This document shows positions 32,291 through 36,628 of a stretch of 36,628 bases of DNA, one piece after another; within the stretch, counting starts at the first letter, position 1; each line of letters begins with the position of its first letter. The stretch covers positions 1-36,628 of the forward strand of contig JADFDN010000018.1 in the NCBI GenBank assembly GCA_018262815.1, written 5' to 3'. The notes under the pieces were generated by a model. The model did no database searches and was not told where the DNA came from. It saw only the letters and a program-made list of their open reading frames with translations. A program made the translations under genes and the position numbers. This DNA is from Thiobacillus sp. GTDB lineage: Bacteria > Pseudomonadota > Gammaproteobacteria > Burkholderiales > Thiobacillaceae.

Positions 32291-32313
32291 GGCCGGGCCC
32301 GCTGCGCCCGGCC
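32291..32313. terminator. G+C-rich hairpin between convergent genes
   Basis: GGCCGGGC (32291-32298) pairs with GCCCGGCC (32306-32313). It lies just after the stop of the GGDEF-EAL gene and before the convergent malate synthase stop. There is no good T run on either side, so it could be a weak bidirectional terminator or a simple structural element. Confidence 0.4.
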
Positions 32314-32369
32314 CGATCGACCGTCCGGCCGTTTCGGTCGCCGCGTTATTTAACGATCACGCCGAGTGA

Positions 32370-34547
32370 TCAATCCCCGCGCAACGCGGCCTTGAACTCG
32401 CGGCGGCGCCGGTGCAGGGTGGGCTCGGTATAGCCGTTGGGTACGCGCCGGCCGTGGAAGATCATGTCCTGCGCCGCCTGGAAGGCGAGGCTGATGTAGT
32501 GCGGCGCCAGGTTGATGTAGTTGGGGTCGCCCGCATTCTGCTGGTCCACCAGCCGGGCCATGCGCTTCAGGGTTTCCATCACCTGGGTTTCGCTGATCAC
32601 GCCATGGTGCAGCCAGTTGGCGATGTGCTGACTGGAGATGCGCAGCGTCGCGCGGTCTTCCATCAGGCCGACGTGGTTGAGGTCCGGCACCTTGGACGCC
32701 CCCATGCCCTGGTCGATCCAGCGCACGACATAACCGAGCAGCCCCTGGATGTTGTTGTCGAGCTCCTGCTGGATGTCTTCCGGCGACCAGTCGGGCGTCG
32801 CCACCACGGGAATCGCCAGCAGGTCGTCGAGCGAGGCGCGCGTCCTTTGCTTCAGCGCCTGTTGGCGGGCGAACACGTCGATCCGGTGATAGTGGATCGC
32901 GTGCAGCGTGGCCGCGGTGGGCGACGGCACCCAGGCGCAGTTGGCGCCGGCTTCGGGGTGTGCCTGCTTCGCCGCCATCATGCCGGCCATCAGGTCGGGC
33001 ATGGTCCACATGCCCTTGCCGATCTGCGCGCGGCCCGCGAGGCCGCAGGCGAGACCGATGTCGACGTTCCAGTCCTCGTAGGCCCTGAGCCAGGCAGCTG
33101 ACTTCATCTCGCCCTTGCGCAGCACCGGGCCGGCCTCCATCGAGGTGTGGATCTCGTCGCCGGTGCGATCGAGGAAGCCGGTGTTGATGAAAATCAACCG
33201 CTCGCGCGCCGCGCGGATGCATTCCTTGAGGTTGAGCGTGGTGCGCCGCTCCTCGTCCATGATGCCGATCTTCAGCGTGTTCCGCGGCAGTTCCAGCACG
33301 TCCTCGATGCGCGCGAACAGATCCACGGTCAAGGCGACCTCGTCGGGACCGTGCTGCTTGGGCTTGACGATGTAGACGCTGCCGCTGCGGCTGTTGCGCA
33401 GCGGGCTGCTGCCTTTCAGGTCGTGCAGCGCGCAGTAGCTGGTGACGAAACCGTCGAGCAGGCCCTCGAACACTTCGTTGCCCGTCTCGTCCAGCACCGC
33501 ATCGGTCGTCATCAAATGGCCGACGTTACGCACCAGCATCAGGCTGCGGCCGGGAATTTCGAAATAGCGGCCTTCGGGCGACAGGTAGCGGCGGTCCGGA
33601 TTCAGATTGCGGGTCAGCGTCTTGCCGCCCTTGTCGAAGCTGCTGGCGAGTTCACCCTTCATCAGGCCCAGCCAGTTGCGATAGACATTGACCTTGTCTG
33701 CGGCATCCACCGCCGCGACCGAATCCTCGCAGTCCATGATGGTGGTGAGCGCCGCTTCCAGATAGATGTCGCGGATGCCGGTGGGATGCAGCTCGTGGAT
33801 GGGGTGGTCGGTGTTGAAATGAATCTCGACGTGCAGACCGTGGTGCGCCAGCAGGATCGAACTGATGCCGCCGGCTTTCTCCTGGTAGCCCCTGAACTGG
33901 GCCGGGTCGCGCAGGCCGGTGTGCACGCCGTTCGACAGCGTCACGGTGAGCTGCCCGGACTTCGCCGAATAGGCGATGGCGTCGATGTAGCTGCCTTCGC
34001 GCAAGGGCGCGGCCTCGTCGAGAAAGGCCTTGGCGTAGGCGATGACCCGGGCGCCGCGAACCGGATTGAAGGCGCCCTTCTTCTCGGCGCCGCCGTCGCT
34101 GGGAATGACATCGGTGCCGTAGAGCGCGTCGAACAGGCTGCCCCAGCGCGCGTTGGCGGCATTCAGCGCATACCGCGCATTGTTCACCGGCACCACCAGC
34201 TGCGGGCCGGCGATGCAGGCGATTTCGTCGTCGACGCGGTCGGTGGCGATGCTGAAGTCCTCGCCTTCGGGCAGCAGGTAGCCGATGTCGAGCAGGAAGC
34301 GCTTGTAGGCCGCGGCATCATGCCCCCGGCCGCGACGCTCCAGGTGCCAGGCGTCGATGCGGGCCTGCAGTTCGTCGCGGCGCGCCAGCAGCGCGCGGTT
34401 GCGCGGAGTCAGCTCGCGCACGATGTCGGCGAAGCCCTGCCAGGCGCGATCGGCTGAAATGCCCGTGCCGGGTGCGATGTCGTTGCACACCAGGTCGTAG
34501 AGCGGCCGGGCGATCTGCAGGCCGGCCAGCGTGACGCGCGCGTTCAC
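32370..34547 (-). CDS. glcB: Malate synthase G
   Basis: A 725-residue cytoplasmic enzyme condensing glyoxylate with acetyl-CoA to malate. Length and the characteristic internal insertion identify isoform G rather than A. Landmarks are [16 protein letters not shown] (Mg site region), [67 protein letters not shown] and [16 protein letters not shown]. The start is a GTG at 34547 with no strong ribosome-binding site, 22 bases after the 2-hydroxyacid dehydrogenase stop, so it is probably translated from the same mRNA. With the dehydrogenase and the tartronate-semialdehyde-type reductase it forms a glyoxylate-handling cluster. Confidence 0.95.
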   Translation of the reverse strand: MNARVTLAGLQIARPLYDLVCNDIAPGTGISADRAWQGFADIVRELTPRNRALLARRDELQARIDAWHLERRGRGHDAAAYKRFLLDIGYLLPEGEDFSIATDRVDDEIACIAGPQLVVPVNNARYALNAANARWGSLFDALYGTDVIPSDGGAEKKGAFNPVRGARVIAYAKAFLDEAAPLREGSYIDAIAYSAKSGQLTVTLSNGVHTGLRDPAQFRGYQEKAGGISSILLAHHGLHVEIHFNTDHPIHELHPTGIRDIYLEAALTTIMDCEDSVAAVDAADKVNVYRNWLGLMKGELASSFDKGGKTLTRNLNPDRRYLSPEGRYFEIPGRSLMLVRNVGHLMTTDAVLDETGNEVFEGLLDGFVTSYCALHDLKGSSPLRNSRSGSVYIVKPKQHGPDEVALTVDLFARIEDVLELPRNTLKIGIMDEERRTTLNLKECIRAARERLIFINTGFLDRTGDEIHTSMEAGPVLRKGEMKSAAWLRAYEDWNVDIGLACGLAGRAQIGKGMWTMPDLMAGMMAAKQAHPEAGANCAWVPSPTAATLHAIHYHRIDVFARQQALKQRTRASLDDLLAIPVVATPDWSPEDIQQELDNNIQGLLGYVVRWIDQGMGASKVPDLNHVGLMEDRATLRISSQHIANWLHHGVISETQVMETLKRMARLVDQQNAGDPNYINLAPHYISLAFQAAQDMIFHGRRVPNGYTEPTLHRRRREFKAALRGD

Positions 34548-34569
34548 TTCACAAGTCCGTTCATTCCGG

Positions 34570-35520
34570 TCAGGTCACGACATTGCGCGGCGCGCCGGCG
34601 ACGAAGGCCTCGATATTGTCGACCACCTGATCGGCGAGGGTCTGCATGGCCTCGCGGCTCGACCAGGCGACGTGCGGCGTCAGGATGAAATTCGGCAGAT
34701 CGAGGTCCAGCAGCGGGTTGCCGTCGCGCGGCGGCTCGACCGACAGCACGTCGAAGCCGGCGCCGGCAATCTGTCCGGACTTGAGCGCATCGATCAGCGC
34801 GGCCTCGTCGACCAGGTTGCCGCGCGCGGTATTGATGAGGATGGCCGTCGATTTCATCAGGCCGAACTCACGCGCGGCGATCATGTGCCGGGTCTCGGCA
34901 GTGAGCGGGGTATGCAGCGAAATCACGTCGGCTTCCCTGAGCACCGTGTCGAACGCCGTGTAGCCGTCGCGCACCGTCGCGGCGTTCCTGTGTTCGGCGA
35001 CCCGGACGGTCATGCCGAAGGCCTCGGCCAGCTTCTGCATGCCGTGGCCGAGCGAGCCGTAGCCGACGAGCCCCAGCGTGCTGCCGTGAAGATCGTTGAC
35101 CGGCCGGGTGAACAGGCAGAACTGCTCGGTCTGCTGCCACAGGCCGGCACGCACGTCCTCGCGCCAGCCCAGCAGGTTGCGGCGCAGCGCCAGCATCATC
35201 ATGAAGGCATGCTCGGGCACCGTGTGCACCGCGTAGCCGCGGATGTTGGAGACGACGATGCCGTGCGCGCGGCAATACGCGAGGTCGACGTTGTCGGTGC
35301 CGGTGGCGGACACCGCGATCATTTTCACGCCGGGAGCCTGCGCCAGGATGTCGCCGGAGAGCTTCACCTTGTTGCTGATAACGATGCTGGCGTTCTGCAG
35401 GCGCGCGAGGACGTCCTGCGGCGCGGTCTGGTCATGGTCGATCCAGTCGTGCGCGAACGACGGCGCACGCATGTCGGCGATCAGGCTGGCGCGGTCCAGA
35501 AAGACGATGGTGTGTTTCAT
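34570..35520 (-). CDS. D-2-hydroxyacid dehydrogenase (hydroxypyruvate/glyoxylate reductase type)
   Basis: A 316-residue NAD(P)-dependent enzyme. The nucleotide-binding loop is [12 protein letters not shown], and the catalytic triad is complete: Arg in [11 protein letters not shown], Glu in [10 protein letters not shown] and His in LTPHVAWSS. The segment [26 protein letters not shown] is typical of the glycerate dehydrogenase (HprA) group, which reduces hydroxypyruvate to glycerate and often glyoxylate to glycolate. It lies between malate synthase G and a tartronate-semialdehyde-type reductase, supporting a role with C2/C3 acids. A shortened relative sits at 24653-25006. The upstream gap contains a palindromic repeat. 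Confidence 0.9.
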   Translation of the reverse strand: MKHTIVFLDRASLIADMRAPSFAHDWIDHDQTAPQDVLARLQNASIVISNKVKLSGDILAQAPGVKMIAVSATGTDNVDLAYCRAHGIVVSNIRGYAVHTVPEHAFMMMLALRRNLLGWREDVRAGLWQQTEQFCLFTRPVNDLHGSTLGLVGYGSLGHGMQKLAEAFGMTVRVAEHRNAATVRDGYTAFDTVLREADVISLHTPLTAETRHMIAAREFGLMKSTAILINTARGNLVDEAALIDALKSGQIAGAGFDVLSVEPPRDGNPLLDLDLPNFILTPHVAWSSREAMQTLADQVVDNIEAFVAGAPRNVVT

Positions 35521-35538
35521 CGGTAAAAGCCTTTTTTA

Positions 35539-35609
35539 TCCGCGAAGGGCGCGAAGGGCCGCGAAGAAAACCCGCTTTTCCCTGCGCAAGTCCTCGCGCC
35601 CTGCGCGGA
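35539..35609. repeat. Palindromic GCGAAG-rich dispersed repeat, copy 2
   Basis: The left arm at 35539-35556 (TCCGCGAAGGGCGCGAAG) pairs with 35592-35609 with two mismatches, around a 35-base centre containing another GCGAAG unit and a T-rich patch. It shares arm sequence and layout with the repeat at 12421-12484. It lies between the stop of the reductase gene and the start of the dehydrogenase gene on the minus strand. Confidence 0.75.
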
Positions 35610-35613
35610 AAAA

Positions 35614-36492
35614 CTAACGTTCCATGCCCGACTCGCGCTCGACGATCTTCATCACCGCCGCCGAATCCAGCTCGCCGTTGCCGGTGCCCATCAGCGCGTT
35701 GAGGTGCTGCATCACCAACGCCGCGCCCGGGAGCGCGAGGCCGAGCTCCTTTGCGGTCTGCATCACGATGTTGATGTCCTTCTGATGCAGTTTGGTCTTG
35801 AAGCCGGGCGTATAGTCGTTGTCGAGCATGCGCTTGCCGTGGACTTCGAGGATGCGGCTGCCGGCGAAACCGCCCATCAGCGCGTCGCGCACGCGGGCCG
35901 GGTCGACGCCGTTCTTGCGCGCGAAGGTGAGCGCCTCGGCGACGCCCTCGATGGTGACCGCCACCACGATCTGGTTGCACGCCTTGGCGACCTGGCCGGC
36001 GCCGATGTCGCCGACCCGCACGATGTTCTTGCCCATGGCCTCGAACACCGGCTTCACGCGCTCGAACACCTCGGGCTTGCCGCCGACCATGATCGACAGG
36101 GTGGCGTTGATCGCGCCGACGTCGCCGCCGGACACCGGCGCGTCGAGCATGTCGATGCCGCGCGCCTGCAGCTTTTCTGCGAACGCTCGTGTCGCGGTCG
36201 GCGAGATGGTGCTCATGTCGACCACCACCGAGCCGGGCTTGGCGCCCTGGGCGACGCCGGCGTCGCCGAACAGCACCTGCTCGACGTCCGGCGTGTCCGA
36301 CACCATGACGATGATGATCTCGGCCTGCGCCGCCGCTTCGGCGATCGTCGTGCAGCCGGCGCAGCCGGCTTCGACCGGCTGGACCATGCTTACCGCCCGG
36401 CGGCCATGCACGAAGACCGTGTGGCCGGCTTTCCTCAGGTTGACAGCCATGGGCTTGCCCATGATGCCCATGCCGATGAATGCGATGTCCAT
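35614..36492 (-). CDS. 2-hydroxy-3-oxopropionate (tartronate semialdehyde) reductase-type dehydrogenase
   Basis: A 292-residue beta-hydroxyacid dehydrogenase. The Rossmann motif is AFIGMGIMGKPMA, the substrate loop DAPVSGGDVGAINATLSIMVGG and the catalytic lysine lies in GDIGAGQVAKACNQIVV. GAGGAGA before the ATG at 36492 fixes the start. GarR/GlxR enzymes convert tartronate semialdehyde to D-glycerate, which suits the glyoxylate-handling genes downstream; an MmsB-like 3-hydroxyisobutyrate role is the alternative. It is a close paralogue of 25003-25893. It follows a TRAP transporter gene by about 26 bases. Confidence 0.9.
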   Translation of the reverse strand: MDIAFIGMGIMGKPMAVNLRKAGHTVFVHGRRAVSMVQPVEAGCAGCTTIAEAAAQAEIIIVMVSDTPDVEQVLFGDAGVAQGAKPGSVVVDMSTISPTATRAFAEKLQARGIDMLDAPVSGGDVGAINATLSIMVGGKPEVFERVKPVFEAMGKNIVRVGDIGAGQVAKACNQIVVAVTIEGVAEALTFARKNGVDPARVRDALMGGFAGSRILEVHGKRMLDNDYTPGFKTKLHQKDINIVMQTAKELGLALPGAALVMQHLNALMGTGNGELDSAAVMKIVERESGMER

Positions 36493-36518
36493 CGTTTCTC
36501 CTCGGTTGATTGTCACGC

Positions 36519-36628
36519 TTACTTGTAGAGCACGCCCGGCAGCCACAGGCCGATCTGCGGCCAGATGTACAGCATCGCCATGGACACGATCACCAGCCCC
36601 AGGAAGGGCATGGAGCCCAGGAAGATCT
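36519..36628 (-). CDS. TRAP transporter large permease (DctM-type), C-terminal end
   Basis: Only the last 35 or so codons are in the window. They read IFLGSMPFLGLVIVSMAML, then YIWPQIGLWLPGVLYK and a TAA stop, the usual final helix and tail of DctM/SiaT-type large permeases. TRAP systems import organic acids with a periplasmic binding protein, driven by the sodium or proton gradient. The gene precedes the tartronate-semialdehyde-type reductase, so the substrate is probably an organic acid feeding this pathway. Confidence 0.85.
   Translation of the reverse strand, partial: IFLGSMPFLGLVIVSMAMLYIWPQIGLWLPGVLYK

Noticed and set aside
1-36628. Search for prophage, insertion sequence, CRISPR, toxin-antitoxin or defence genes
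   Set aside because: No transposase, integrase, repeat-spacer array or defence-type domains were seen; the C13 peptidase alone is not evidence for a defence system.

Overview
This 36.6 kb window is G+C-rich and densely coded, with no tRNA, rRNA, CRISPR, integrase or transposase that I can see. The gene set suggests a betaproteobacterium, perhaps a Thiobacillus- or Rhodocyclales-like lineage: malate synthase G, a cobalamin-dependent ribonucleotide reductase, DUF502 and AI-2E membrane proteins, an SrkA-type kinase, Rnk, and many c-di-GMP/HDOD signalling domains. This placement rests on gene content only.

Layout. 1-1604: a divergent transketolase-like enzyme (partial) faces an IclR regulator across a region packed with TTTCAC-type dyads. 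1668-8327: mostly short housekeeping and unknown genes (AI-2E permease, double-ACT regulator, CbiX-type chelatase, DUF502 protein, degenerate EAL-HDOD protein, haem lipoprotein, GIY-YIG protein). 8342-12407: patatin-like lipase, a candidate small RNA, class II ribonucleotide reductase and SrkA kinase. 12501-16271: a NAGGN-type amidotransferase overlapping a lytic transglycosylase, then a DUF2237/zinc-ribbon pair. 16259-20481 (minus): an rnk-eamA-C13 peptidase operon and a thioredoxin/HEAT-phzF pair. 20523-21161: GloC. 21168-26846 (minus): a tightly packed run of AEC transporter, 3-hydroxyacid dehydrogenase, truncated 2-hydroxyacid dehydrogenase, two AT-richer small genes, succinate-semialdehyde-type dehydrogenase, a secreted protein and an arginase-family enzyme. 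26973-32281: a PBP7-type endopeptidase divergent from an HDOD-histidine kinase and a REC-PAS-GGDEF-EAL protein. 32370-36628 (minus): TRAP permease (C-terminal end), tartronate-semialdehyde-type reductase, 2-hydroxyacid dehydrogenase and malate synthase G.

How the genes may work together. The right-hand minus-strand cluster fits uptake of a small organic acid and processing of C2/C3 hydroxy- and oxo-acids (glyoxylate, tartronate semialdehyde, hydroxypyruvate) into malate and glycerate. The 21-27 kb operon carries a second reductase and a shortened second dehydrogenase behind a different transporter, so it looks like a diverged copy of the same module. The kinase/GGDEF-EAL pair is a plausible two-component route into c-di-GMP control.

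Most worth checking: a roughly 90-nt candidate small RNA with an anti-Shine-Dalgarno CTCCTCC linker and a strong terminator (9416-9505, minus); the four-element IclR operator region (743-846); the truncated dehydrogenase followed in the same frame by a small membrane-anchor-like reading frame (24461-25006); a membrane-anchored legumain-like C13 peptidase; and two copies of a palindromic GCGAAG-rich repeat.
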